Below the pieces are notes generated by a model. The model was not told the DNA's origin, searched no databases, and saw only the letters and a list, made by a program, of their open reading frames with translations. Source: Companilactobacillus mindensis DSM 14500 (GTDB taxonomy: Bacteria; Bacillota; Bacilli; Lactobacillales; Lactobacillaceae). Taken from it: a stretch of DNA of 51,382 nucleotides. Positions 24,249-31,908 of the stretch are shown here, piece after piece (the stretch's first letter is position 1; the number at the start of each line of letters is the position of its first letter). The stretch lies in NCBI RefSeq assembly GCF_001434275.1, contig NZ_AZEZ01000086.1, positions 1-51,382 of the forward strand. Direction: 5' to 3'. A program made the translations under genes and the position numbers.

Positions 24249-24381
24249 AAAAGCTGATTGGGCTGGAACGTAGTGAGCACGACTTGGAGCCAATTTAAAA
24301 ATTGTCTTCAAGCTCGGCAGTAATCTAAGCCAGCACAAAACGCTGACTAAGATTAAACCACTACTGAGCCCATCAGCTTTT
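24249..24381. ncRNA. Branched inverted-repeat element, candidate structured RNA
   Basis: The ends pair over 15 bp with one bulge (24249-24258 and 24260-24264 with 24367-24381). Inside, GTAGTG (24270-24275) pairs with CACTAC (24359-24364). Two hairpins lie within: one around 24291-24304 (optionally extended by CTTG/CAAG) and one at 24321-24355 (TAATCT/AGATTA, then CAGC/GCTG). This gives a three-way-junction fold of about 133 bases. It could be a structured RNA or a small inverted-repeat mobile element. Only one copy is present in this window, so there is no covariation support. Confidence 0.45.
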
Positions 24382-24473
24382 GCTCTCCAGGCTAGGGTTT
24401 TCGTTGTTTAGTTGGTATATATAATATTTGAATAAAAATCATTAGTAATATAAATGTAGTTTTAAACATAAGA

Positions 24474-24516
24474 AGACCGTAATTCCTAAGTTAATTAAGA
24501 ATTACGGTCTATTTTT
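24474..24516 (+). terminator. Terminator upstream of structured RNA copy 2
   Basis: A perfect 12-bp stem (24474-24485 with 24499-24510) and a T run on the plus strand isolate the following RNA from upstream transcription. Confidence 0.8.
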
Positions 24517-24545
24517 TAAATTTTTACTGATAAATAATTACTACT

Positions 24546-24574
24546 TTGATATTTAATTAAATTGCCGATATTAA
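24546..24574 (+). promoter_or_regulatory. Promoter for structured RNA copy 2
   Basis: TTGATA (24546-24551) and TATTAA (24569-24574) are 17 bases apart. Transcription would start near 24581, about 25 bases before the structured element. It follows a terminator, which supports an independent transcript. Confidence 0.55.
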
Positions 24575-24606
24575 TATCTCAAACCCCAAAATTCTTAACC
24601 CCTCTA

Positions 24607-24776
24607 GTCTGGAATGGAATTCTGGTGGATGCTCAGCCGTGGTAGTATCTTAGCTGGCGTTCTTTGCCAGGTTAGATACAGACAAGCTTAGAGACAATTT
24701 GAACTGTAATTGGCTCTAAGTTGCTCTCACAGCGTTCCAGCAATCCACCAGAATTTCATGGAAGACGGCAGTGAAC
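24607..24776 (+). ncRNA. Structured RNA element, copy 2
   Basis: This is the second copy of the 170-base element at 139-308, with equal length and 158 of 170 positions identical. The long helix here is 24614-24630 with 24743-24759, where three C-G pairs of copy 1 are U-A. The first hairpin (24645-24658/24666-24679) has C-G replaced by A-U and G-U replaced by A-U. The second hairpin (24685-24693/24714-24722) has one A-U changed to G-U. Both copies lie in convergent intergenic regions. The class is not recognised. The downstream sequence shows only a weak AAAAAG/CTTTTT hairpin, so the 3' end is uncertain. Confidence 0.78.
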
Positions 24777-24845
24777 CAATTCCCCAAAAAGTTAACATTG
24801 CCTTTTTGTCTGGTATTTTATGCTGTAAATCTTTATTCTTAATCA

Positions 24846-24887
24846 AAAAAATCCTCTGATTCTAACTTCGGAATCAGAGGATTTTTA
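24846..24887 (-). terminator. Terminator of ackA (first copy)
   Basis: ATCCTCTGATTC and GAATCAGAGGAT form a perfect 12-bp stem with an eight-base loop. T runs follow on both strands, the longer one on the minus strand. Confidence 0.8.
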
Positions 24888-24898
24888 GTTCAATTAAT

Positions 24899-26083
24899 TT
24901 ATTTTATAGCGTCCACTTGGCGAACCATGGCTAATTCTTCATCAGTTGGAATCAACAACACTTTGATTGCTGAATCAGCACTACTGATCAAGCCTTCTTT
25001 ACCCGCAGCGTTCAAATCCGCATCCAATTTGACGTTGAAGATAGCCAATTTATCAATGATTTCTTGACGCAATTCGACGTTATGTTCACCGATACCACCA
25101 GCAAAGACTAAGGCGTCAGCACCATCTAACTCGGTCAAATAGCTTCCGGCATATTTAACGATCCGGTTAACGAAAATATCGACAGCTAATTTGGCACGAG
25201 GGTTAGTTTTTTCTTGAGCTTTGATCTCACGCATATCAGGTGAAATGCCTGAAACGCCCAATAACCCTGATTTTTGATTCAATAGCATCATGATTTCATT
25301 TGGATCTGAAACCTGCAATTCTTGCATCAAATAAGGTACCAAGGCAGGATCAAGGTCTCCGGCTCTCGTTCCCATCGTTACACCAGTTAATGGTGTGAAT
25401 CCCATTGAAGTATCAAAAGCTTTGCCGTCTTTTACAGCAGCTAATGAAGCACCACTACCTAGGTGCATAGTTACTAAATCGATATCTTTTTTATCTTTAT
25501 GCAATAATTCTGCAGCACGTCCGGTCAAATAACCATGGGAAATACCGTGTTCACCATAACGGTGAATTTGATATTTCTGAGTTATTTCATAAGGCAAACT
25601 GTAAATCGCATTCATTTCTGGGAGGTCTGTAAAGAATTGACTGTCAAATACGGCATATTGCTTTACGTTTGGCAATGTCTTGGCCATTGTAGCGATTCCT
25701 TGGGCTTCCATTGGATTATGAAGTGGTGCAAAGTTGCTCAATGCTTTGATCTGTTCTAGAACTTCTGGTGTTACTTCTACCGCTGACTTGAAAACTTGAC
25801 CACCAGCAACTACTCGGTGTGCTACCGCTGTAATTTCTGATAAGTCTTGAATAATATCTAATCTTTGTAATTCATCAAAAACCATCTTGGCAGCATCTGC
25901 TTGATCCAAGTTGTCGATTGTCGTTTCGAATTTTTGATGATCACCATATTTAACTGTAAAGATCGAACCAGGCATACTGATCCGTTCTACCAAACCGCTA
26001 GCTAAAACCGTCTCAGCCGGCATCTCAAATAATTTCCATTTTAATGATGAACTACCAGCGTTAATAACTAATGTCTTTTGCAT
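24899..26083 (-). CDS. ackA: Acetate kinase, paralogue 1
   Basis: This 394-residue kinase interconverts acetyl phosphate plus ADP with acetate plus ATP. It has the N-terminal NAGSSSLKWKLFE phosphate-binding segment, MHLGSGASLAAV, TPLTGVTMGTRAGDLDP and a C-terminal VFAGGIGEHNVELR. GGAGAG precedes the ATG. It is monocistronic. A second full-length copy lies at 43002-44198. The two are clearly homologous but diverged, which suggests an old duplication or different regulation rather than a recent repeat. Confidence 0.95.
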   Translation of the reverse strand: MQKTLVINAGSSSLKWKLFEMPAETVLASGLVERISMPGSIFTVKYGDHQKFETTIDNLDQADAAKMVFDELQRLDIIQDLSEITAVAHRVVAGGQVFKSAVEVTPEVLEQIKALSNFAPLHNPMEAQGIATMAKTLPNVKQYAVFDSQFFTDLPEMNAIYSLPYEITQKYQIHRYGEHGISHGYLTGRAAELLHKDKKDIDLVTMHLGSGASLAAVKDGKAFDTSMGFTPLTGVTMGTRAGDLDPALVPYLMQELQVSDPNEIMMLLNQKSGLLGVSGISPDMREIKAQEKTNPRAKLAVDIFVNRIVKYAGSYLTELDGADALVFAGGIGEHNVELRQEIIDKLAIFNVKLDADLNAAGKEGLISSADSAIKVLLIPTDEELAMVRQVDAIK

Positions 26084-26165
26084 CGATAATCACTCTCCTA
26101 ATTAATAGAATACCCAATTTTCAGAAAATATGCAGTCAATTTTGATTTTCTTGCAATGCTTTTGC

Positions 26166-26759
26166 CTATTTGTCTAAAAATTTATTGGATTTCAAAATTG
26201 CCGTGGAAATTGCTGGTGCAATGATAATTGCCGCAATCATTTCTGGAACGCCATTAGTTCCCACAATGACTAATAATAATTTGTTCAATAAATCAGTTTG
26301 AGTCGCATACGCTTGCGCCATAGCATTAGAATACATCACTCGCATCAGGCCTAAAACCAGAACCGTATTCGTCAAAGAACCAATTCCTGAAGCTACCGCC
26401 ATCCCCAAAACTCTTTTTTTAGTGTGATCTCTAAACCACAAGTAGATCCAGCCAGCCACTAGACCTACGATGACTCTTGGCAAAATCGCTACGATTGGAT
26501 TTGTGAAAACAGTTGTATCAATGATTGATGTTGGACTGGTAAAGGCTCGGATAATCGTACCAATTCCCCAAACTAATCCAACGATTGCACCATCCTTAGG
26601 ACCTAGGACGATGGCAGCTACGATCACCGTAATGTGGATGATGGTAATATTGATAAATCCCGTGGGAATGAACCCCAAGAACGGAACCATCGACTGTACA
26701 AATATAATTGCAATCAACACACCTAAAATTGCGGTGCGATAGGCTTTCCGTCTTTGCAA
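26166..26759 (-). CDS. ECF transporter S component (vitamin substrate-binding)
   Basis: This 197-residue protein with six hydrophobic helices matches ECF S components. MVPFLGFIPTGFINITIIHITVIVAA corresponds to the loop and helix that contact substrate and the EcfT coupling region, and LGPKDGAIVGLVWGI is a typical helix. It would deliver a vitamin through the shared EcfAA'T module, which is not encoded here. The closest recollection is PanT (pantothenate), but I cannot assign the substrate firmly. No riboswitch is visible between it and the ackA or proC neighbours. Confidence 0.75.
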   Translation of the reverse strand: MQRRKAYRTAILGVLIAIIFVQSMVPFLGFIPTGFINITIIHITVIVAAIVLGPKDGAIVGLVWGIGTIIRAFTSPTSIIDTTVFTNPIVAILPRVIVGLVAGWIYLWFRDHTKKRVLGMAVASGIGSLTNTVLVLGLMRVMYSNAMAQAYATQTDLLNKLLLVIVGTNGVPEMIAAIIIAPAISTAILKSNKFLDK

Positions 26760-26822
26760 ATTTGTTTACCCCTCAATTTGAATTTTCTTAATTTTAACTG
26801 ATAACTTAATAAAAACCAAAAA

Positions 26823-26850
26823 AATAAAGCTGAATTAATTCAGCTTTATT
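26823..26850 (-). terminator. Terminator of proC
   Basis: A perfect 28-base palindrome (14-base arms) directly beyond the proC stop is followed on the minus strand by a run of seven Ts and then further T-rich sequence. Confidence 0.8.
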
Positions 26851-26853
26851 AAA

Positions 26854-27621
26854 TTAGTCATTTTCTGCAGCATCAACGGCCTTAATAACTGCGTTTCGGA
26901 ATCCATATTCTTCCAAAGCGGCCACGCCACGAATAGTTGAACCACCTGGTGAAGTAACTTCATCTTTCAAGGCTGACACGTTCAAATCAGATTGCTTAGC
27001 TAACTTACCAGCACCGATTGCCATGCCGATAGCCGCCTCATAAGCTAATTTTCTGTTCAAGCCATGTTTTACACCTGCATCGCTCAAAGCTTCAATGAAG
27101 ACGTCAAGAAAGGCTGGAGAACATCCGGCTACGGTTCCGATGATTCCTAATTGATCTTCAGGGACTTCCACTAATTGACCTGTGTAACCCATGATTGAAG
27201 CAACTTTTTTCTTATCTTCATCAGTAAAGTCATCTGAATAAGTAATTCCTGTAAAGCCAGCACCAACTTTGACCGGCGTATTAGGAATAGCATGGGCCAC
27301 TTTAACTTTGCCCAAATCTTGTTTCAAAAGAGCCACTGAAGCACTGCCTGTAAAGGCAACGATCAATTTGTCAGATGCAATTTCCTTCAATTCAGTCAAG
27401 ACGCTCTCTAAAGCATTTGCACCCACGGCGATAAAAATCACTTCAGCATCATCCAACTGCTTTACTTTTTTAACGACCTTGAATCCTAATTGTTCAGCCA
27501 AAAGACTCGTACGGTTAGAATGACCGCCTTTAACGACGATTTCGTCTGCATCGTAACCATTTTTAATTAGACCCGTTATAACGGCTCCACCAATACTACC
27601 AGCACCAATAAATCCAATCAT
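26854..27621 (-). CDS. proC: Pyrroline-5-carboxylate reductase
   Basis: This 255-residue NAD(P)H-dependent enzyme makes the last step of proline synthesis. It has the Rossmann motif GFIGAGSIGGAVITGL at the start, VAFTGSASV, AHAIPNTPVKVGAG and the C-terminal dimer domain with TSPGGSTIRGVAALE. Length is slightly below the usual 265-275 residues. It is monocistronic. Other proline genes (proA, proB) are not in the window. Confidence 0.93.
   Translation of the reverse strand: MIGFIGAGSIGGAVITGLIKNGYDADEIVVKGGHSNRTSLLAEQLGFKVVKKVKQLDDAEVIFIAVGANALESVLTELKEIASDKLIVAFTGSASVALLKQDLGKVKVAHAIPNTPVKVGAGFTGITYSDDFTDEDKKKVASIMGYTGQLVEVPEDQLGIIGTVAGCSPAFLDVFIEALSDAGVKHGLNRKLAYEAAIGMAIGAGKLAKQSDLNVSALKDEVTSPGGSTIRGVAALEEYGFRNAVIKAVDAAEND
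27574..27583. repeat. Palindrome CGTTATAACG, site 2
   Basis: It lies inside proC, extended to CCGTTATAACGG. See also 4639, 33226 and 40609. Confidence 0.45.
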
Positions 27622-27739
27622 GACATCTGCTCCTTTGTAAAATCTATACTTTATATTATATTAAATAGCCAATTATGAAACAAATTAAAAGCAAACATTA
27701 TCCGATACGTGTATTCTTATTTTCTGGGAGGGATAAATC

Positions 27740-28444
27740 ATGAATACATATCGCACACGGGCCCAATTAAAGGGTGAGGTTAAAAATCTTTTATCAGGTC
27801 GTTGGAAAAGTGCCATCGCACTCTATATCATTCCATTGATCTTAGCTGTTGTAACGAATGGCTACGGCAATTCTAATTCTGGAGTACATTTCGAATATGA
27901 TATCTCCAATTTTGACATTGCTAGAATTTCTAGATACGCCGCTTCTTCAGGTATCATCAGTTTTATTTTAAGTGCCATCTTTCTAATCATTACCCTGTCA
28001 GCTTCGTTTAGAGGCTTGGATTGGTTGGAGGATCCAGATCTGACTTTCGATCCATGGAAGAGTAATTTCACTTACTTCCGCAGTCCAGATTGGTGGCAAC
28101 TGATCTTTATTTACGTCATTATCGGTATTTTTACTTTCTTATGGGCGCTTCTCTTAGTTATTCCAGGAATCATTAAATCTATTGCCTATTCACAAACTTA
28201 TTTTGTTTACAAAGACTACAATGACCGTGGTTTAGCTGATAACTACAATCTGACTGATTACATCACTCGCAGTCGTAAACTAATGGTCGGCAACAAGTGG
28301 CGTTACTTCGTATTACAACTTAGTTTTATCGGTTGGTGGATCTTAGGATGCATTACCATCGGTATCGGCTTCATCTGGATCTATCCATATTACAAATTGA
28401 CTATGGCTAATTTCTATCGTGATCTAGTCGCTAATGAAAAATAA
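27740..28444 (+). CDS. DUF975 family membrane protein
   Basis: This 234-residue protein begins with YRTRAQLKGEVKNLLSGRWKSAIALYIIP, the DUF975 hallmark, and has five or six hydrophobic helices. A middle segment DWWQLIFIYVIIGIFTFLW and LLVIPGIIKSIAYSQTYFVYKD are typical. The family is widespread in Lactobacillales, with no established function. TGGGAGGG precedes the ATG. It is a single-gene unit ended by the hairpin at 28460. Confidence 0.85.
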   Translation: MNTYRTRAQLKGEVKNLLSGRWKSAIALYIIPLILAVVTNGYGNSNSGVHFEYDISNFDIARISRYAASSGIISFILSAIFLIITLSASFRGLDWLEDPDLTFDPWKSNFTYFRSPDWWQLIFIYVIIGIFTFLWALLLVIPGIIKSIAYSQTYFVYKDYNDRGLADNYNLTDYITRSRKLMVGNKWRYFVLQLSFIGWWILGCITIGIGFIWIYPYYKLTMANFYRDLVANEK

Positions 28445-28459
28445 CTAGAAATTGAAAAT

Positions 28460-28497
28460 AAAGCCCCTGATTCGTTTTAGAATCAGGGGCTTTTCTT
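28460..28497. terminator. Bidirectional terminator
   Basis: AAAGCCCCTGATTC and GAATCAGGGGCTTT form a 14-bp stem with a six-base loop between convergent genes. T runs are present on both strands. Confidence 0.85.
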
Positions 28498-28499
28498 TA

Positions 28500-29027
28500 T
28501 CACTTCACTAAACCATACAAATTAGCATCATGAAATTTTCCATCTGAGTATATTTCATCTTTGAGTTGGCCTTCTAAAACAAAGCCAGCTTTTTGAGCCA
28601 CCGCATTGCTAGCTTCATTAACTTTTTCAGCTAACAATTTTATTTTATGGAGTTTCATTTCTTCAAATCCAATTGCCAATACTCGTTTCAAGCAGTCAGT
28701 CATAACGCCGTTACCTTGATACTCGCCACCTAACCAATATCCTACTTCTGCGTGGCTATTGTCTAAATCGATATTGTGCAGATCAATCATTCCAACCGGT
28801 TTTCCATCAACTAAGATACTCGTGATCCAGAGTTTCTTATCCTTCATGCGGCCTTGGCAGTATTCCAAAAAATCCTTTTCATCTTCCACCGAGTGCATCG
28901 CATCGCCCCAGGGCATGAACTTGGCTAATTGGGGACGTGTTTTTTCGATCTGATCATACAGACTAGCTGCATCATCAGGACTAACGAGTTTCACTTTAAC
29001 ATTTTCTCGAACTGACCACTCATTCAT
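28500..29027 (-). CDS. RimJ/RimL-type GNAT acetyltransferase
   Basis: This 175-residue acetyltransferase has the RimL layout: ASLYDQIEKTRPQLAKFMPW near the N terminus, IDLHNIDLDNSHAEVGYWLGGEYQGNGVMTDCL as acetyl-CoA site and KIKLLAEKVNEASNAVAQKAGFVLEG. RimL-type enzymes acetylate ribosomal proteins or related N-termini; the substrate here is unknown. It lies 15 bases after the MerR/TipAS gene on the same strand, so the pair may be co-transcribed. Confidence 0.87.
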   Translation of the reverse strand: MNEWSVRENVKVKLVSPDDAASLYDQIEKTRPQLAKFMPWGDAMHSVEDEKDFLEYCQGRMKDKKLWITSILVDGKPVGMIDLHNIDLDNSHAEVGYWLGGEYQGNGVMTDCLKRVLAIGFEEMKLHKIKLLAEKVNEASNAVAQKAGFVLEGQLKDEIYSDGKFHDANLYGLVK

Positions 29028-29042
29028 GATTTCACCCTCTAA

Positions 29043-29801
29043 TTATTTTGTATATCGGTATACCACATCATGAAGTAACTGTGCAACTGGTGTTTGAGCC
29101 TTTTTATCGTAGTATTGTTGGAATCTTGAATCCATCAAGTACATATCGACTAATCCGCGATGCGAAGACTTAGTGTATTTGGGCCAAGTGAATTCCAACC
29201 ACTGTCTATGTTCTTGATATATTTGTTGGGCCAACGATGAGTCAAGATCGGGATGCTTTTTCAGAGCCACCAAATCCGTTATTAGCTTGCTTTCAATATC
29301 ACTCATTTCTTTAAATTCTTTCTCAGTCAACTGGCTGTATTTTTGATTAGCCTGTTTGATTGTATCCGCGTCGTATTTTTGTTGCAGTTCTGAACCGTAG
29401 GTTGCCTCATTTTGTGCTAATTGTTCTTTCTTGAAAGCGGCAAATTTTTCTGTATCGGCCATCTTTTTTTCTCCTTTGTAATTTTCTATCGTCAGATCAA
29501 TATTGGTTAGGAGTTTATTTACTTCTTTTTGTTTATTCAGTAACAATCTTCGTTGCTCTTTTAAGGCTTCCAATTGCGAAAAATCAGGATCATCCATTAA
29601 ACGTTTGATTTTACTTAAAGGAAAGTCTAACGAGCGGTAAAACATAATTTGTTGTAATTTATTTACATTTTTTTCATCATAAATTCTGTAATTACTTTTA
29701 TTTATTTCATTCGGTTTCAACAGGTCGATCTGATCGTAGTATCTGAGGGTTCTTGTACTAATACCAGCTAATTCAGCTAATTTTTTGATTGTATATTTCA
29801 T
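29043..29801 (-). CDS. MerR-family regulator with TipAS domain
   Basis: This 252-residue regulator joins a MerR helix-turn-helix (YTIKKLAELAGISTRTLRYYD), a dimerisation helix (about 75-115) and a C-terminal TipAS-like effector domain (about 125-250) with ANQKYSQLTEKEFKEM and YTKSSHRGLVDMYLMDSRF. TipAS domains capture thiopeptide antibiotics or other compounds in known cases. The ATG at 29801 has AGGAG seven bases upstream; the frame extends to 29819 without support. A GNAT gene follows, suggesting a small resistance or stress unit. Confidence 0.87.
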   Translation of the reverse strand: MKYTIKKLAELAGISTRTLRYYDQIDLLKPNEINKSNYRIYDEKNVNKLQQIMFYRSLDFPLSKIKRLMDDPDFSQLEALKEQRRLLLNKQKEVNKLLTNIDLTIENYKGEKKMADTEKFAAFKKEQLAQNEATYGSELQQKYDADTIKQANQKYSQLTEKEFKEMSDIESKLITDLVALKKHPDLDSSLAQQIYQEHRQWLEFTWPKYTKSSHRGLVDMYLMDSRFQQYYDKKAQTPVAQLLHDVVYRYTK

Positions 29802-29935
29802 AAATAAATCTCCTAACAAAATAAATACTAATGGTTTACGTTACGTCAAGGTCAAGAACTAATCATAAAAAGTGACCACATTTTTCAAGATTCCTGTTAA
29901 GATAGGGTTTAACAATTATTAGGTGGGTGACTATA

Positions 29936-30745
29936 TTGAATGAATTTACTCAAGTATTAACTATCGCAGGTTCCGACTCTGATGGAAGTGCCGGTGCTCA
30001 AGCTGATTTGAAAACTTTTATGGCTTGTGGAACTTATGGAATGTCCGTACTAACTGCAGCTGTTGCTGGTAATTCATACGGAATACATGACAGTATCAAT
30101 ATGCCAACTAGTTTTATCGAAAGCCAAATCAAAGATATCAAGGATGACTTCAAAGTCTCAGCTTTCAAAACAGGTATGCTCTCTGACTCAGAGATTATCC
30201 ATACTGTCGCTGAAGCTGTCAAAGATAAGCCTTTCGGTACTTTTGTCCTCGATCCAGTTATTATCACTAAGCATGGGGCAATGTTGCTTGAAGAAGAAGC
30301 TTACCAAACTTTGATCGACGAATTATTCCCTTTGGCTGATTTGATTACACCAAACTTCTACGAAGCCAAGAAACTTTCTGGCTCTAATTTGGAAAATAAA
30401 GAAGAAATTGTTAAGGCTGCACAAAAATTGCGCAATTTAGGTCCAAAAAATATTATGATTAAGGGTGAACATAGCGATGACTCTATTTCTGAAGTTGAAG
30501 ACTATGTTCTACTAGAAGATGGTAGTTCCTTCTGGATCTCTGAACCATATGTAAAAACTGAACACATCAATGGTACTGGCGACACATTGTCATCATGTAT
30601 CGTTGCTGAAGTTGCTAAGGGTCAAAGTATGGAAGACGCCATCAAGACTGCTAAAACATTCACTTACAATGCTATCAAAAATGAAATTGCCGTAGGCCAC
30701 AAATATGGTCCTATTAACCATTTTATAAAGGATGATATACAATAG
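29936..30745 (+). CDS. ThiD/PdxK-like hydroxymethylpyrimidine or pyridoxine kinase
   Basis: This ribokinase-fold enzyme of about 269 residues phosphorylates HMP/HMP-P or pyridoxine. It shows TIAGSDSDGSAGAQADLKTF (ThiD hallmark GSD-x-S-G-G-A-G-I-Q-A-D with small changes), KTGMLSD, VLDPVIITKHG and NGTGDTLSSCI (catalytic Asp). I prefer the TTG at 29936, because AGGTGG lies nine bases upstream and overlaps the alternative GTG at 29927. No other thiamine gene is adjacent, so a salvage or pyridoxal role is plausible. Confidence 0.85.
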   Translation: MNEFTQVLTIAGSDSDGSAGAQADLKTFMACGTYGMSVLTAAVAGNSYGIHDSINMPTSFIESQIKDIKDDFKVSAFKTGMLSDSEIIHTVAEAVKDKPFGTFVLDPVIITKHGAMLLEEEAYQTLIDELFPLADLITPNFYEAKKLSGSNLENKEEIVKAAQKLRNLGPKNIMIKGEHSDDSISEVEDYVLLEDGSSFWISEPYVKTEHINGTGDTLSSCIVAEVAKGQSMEDAIKTAKTFTYNAIKNEIAVGHKYGPINHFIKDDIQ

Positions 30746-30774
30746 TATTTGTCAGTGAAATTGGAGGTTTATTT

Positions 30775-31842
30775 ATGGTAAGAATAACAAAAATTTCTGC
30801 CGGTATTTTATTGCTTATACTATCGATCATTTTAATGATCAAAGCTGGCTTTGAAGGATTTATCGCTGCTTTGGTCGGAACTGGTGCTATTGGTGGCGCT
30901 GCAGGTATTTTGATGGCGATCACGTACATCATCTCCGCTGCCATTTACATTTTGACTAATCGCACATACAGTATCGTTCCCGATATTGTTGGATTTGTCA
31001 TCCTTATCCTCGGTGGTTTGATGGGGTTATTCAATGCTAATATGCCTGGGGACGGATTCTTGAAGATCTGGGCTTGGGTCGGCATTATTATTGGTGCGAT
31101 CGACTTGATCATCGTCATTGTCGATATGATTTTGAACCCTGCTCCTGAAGAGGAACCGGGAGATAATCAATATAACAACAATGGTGGCAATCAATTTAAC
31201 AATCAGCAGCCAAACCAATATTACAATCCACAACAACAGTTCAATCAACCAAGCAGTCTGAATCAACAACAGAATTATAACTATAATTCTTATCAAAATA
31301 ATCAGGGCGTATATCAACCCAATCCTCAACAATCTCCACAGTTAAATGGGCGATATAACCCTCAACAAGTTCCAGAATATAATCCTAATCAAACGAATCA
31401 AATGAACAACAATAATTACAACAACAGTGCTTATAACCAACCTCAACCGATGAATAACCAAAATCAGATGAATAATGGCTATAACAATCAAGCACAATAT
31501 CCAAATCAACCAATGAACAATAACCAAATGAACCGTCCAATGAATCAAAATCAACCGGGTAACAATTTCCAACAACCGCAAAATTTTGGTAATCAAAATC
31601 AAGGCCAATTTGGCAATGGTCAACAAGGACAGTTCAATAATCAAAATCAAAGCTACAATCCGAACCAAAACTATGCTCAAAACAATCAAGGTGGATTCAA
31701 TCAACAACCCCAAAACTTTGGCAACAATCAAAATGGCAATCAGCAATTTGACCCTAACAATCAAATGCGTTTGAATGCCCCTCAAAGTCGCGGTCAAATG
31801 AATCCTAACAACATGAGCCGTAGCGGTCGCAATAACCGTTAG
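30775..31842 (+). CDS. Membrane protein with long Asn/Gln-rich tail
   Basis: This 355-residue protein has four hydrophobic helices (residues about 5-25, 31-58, 63-83, 91-117) and then about 230 residues composed mostly of Asn, Gln, Pro, Gly and Tyr, with almost no charge until the final SRSGRNNR. The tail has prion-like composition and imperfect repeats such as NNQNQ, NPQQ and QPMNN. The membrane part resembles small four-helix DUF-type proteins, but I cannot name a family. It has a good GGAGG site and follows the kinase gene by 29 bases. A bidirectional hairpin ends it. Confidence 0.75.
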   Translation: MVRITKISAGILLLILSIILMIKAGFEGFIAALVGTGAIGGAAGILMAITYIISAAIYILTNRTYSIVPDIVGFVILILGGLMGLFNANMPGDGFLKIWAWVGIIIGAIDLIIVIVDMILNPAPEEEPGDNQYNNNGGNQFNNQQPNQYYNPQQQFNQPSSLNQQQNYNYNSYQNNQGVYQPNPQQSPQLNGRYNPQQVPEYNPNQTNQMNNNNYNNSAYNQPQPMNNQNQMNNGYNNQAQYPNQPMNNNQMNRPMNQNQPGNNFQQPQNFGNQNQGQFGNGQQGQFNNQNQSYNPNQNYAQNNQGGFNQQPQNFGNNQNGNQQFDPNNQMRLNAPQSRGQMNPNNMSRSGRNNR

Positions 31843-31844
31843 AT

Positions 31845-31886
31845 CACAAAAAGAGCCATTCTCAAATGAGGATGGCTCTTTTTGTG
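31845..31886. terminator. Bidirectional terminator
   Basis: CACAAAAAGAGCCAT and ATGGCTCTTTTTGTG form a 15-bp stem between convergent genes. Confidence 0.85.
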
Positions 31887-31908
31887 GGTAGGCTTTTTTT
31901 CAAAACCC

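Larger units (their letters stand above)
24191..24898. other. 708-base gene-free region with structured elements
   Basis: No coding region with a ribosome site is visible. The stretch contains a hairpin after gatD (24193-24222), a branched inverted-repeat structure (24249-24381), a terminator (24474-24516), a promoter (24546-24574), the second 170-base structured RNA (24607-24776) and the ackA terminator (24846-24887). Confidence 0.7.

Noticed and set aside
23735-24280. 181-codon minus-strand frame opposite gatD
   Set aside because: It is antisense to a well-supported GatD; no ribosome site and no protein family match.
31342-31797. Long minus-strand open frame opposite the Asn/Gln-rich gene
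   Set aside because: It is a by-product of the AAT/CAA-rich coding sequence on the plus strand; its Ile/Leu-rich translation is the complement of Asn/Gln codons, and it has no ribosome site.
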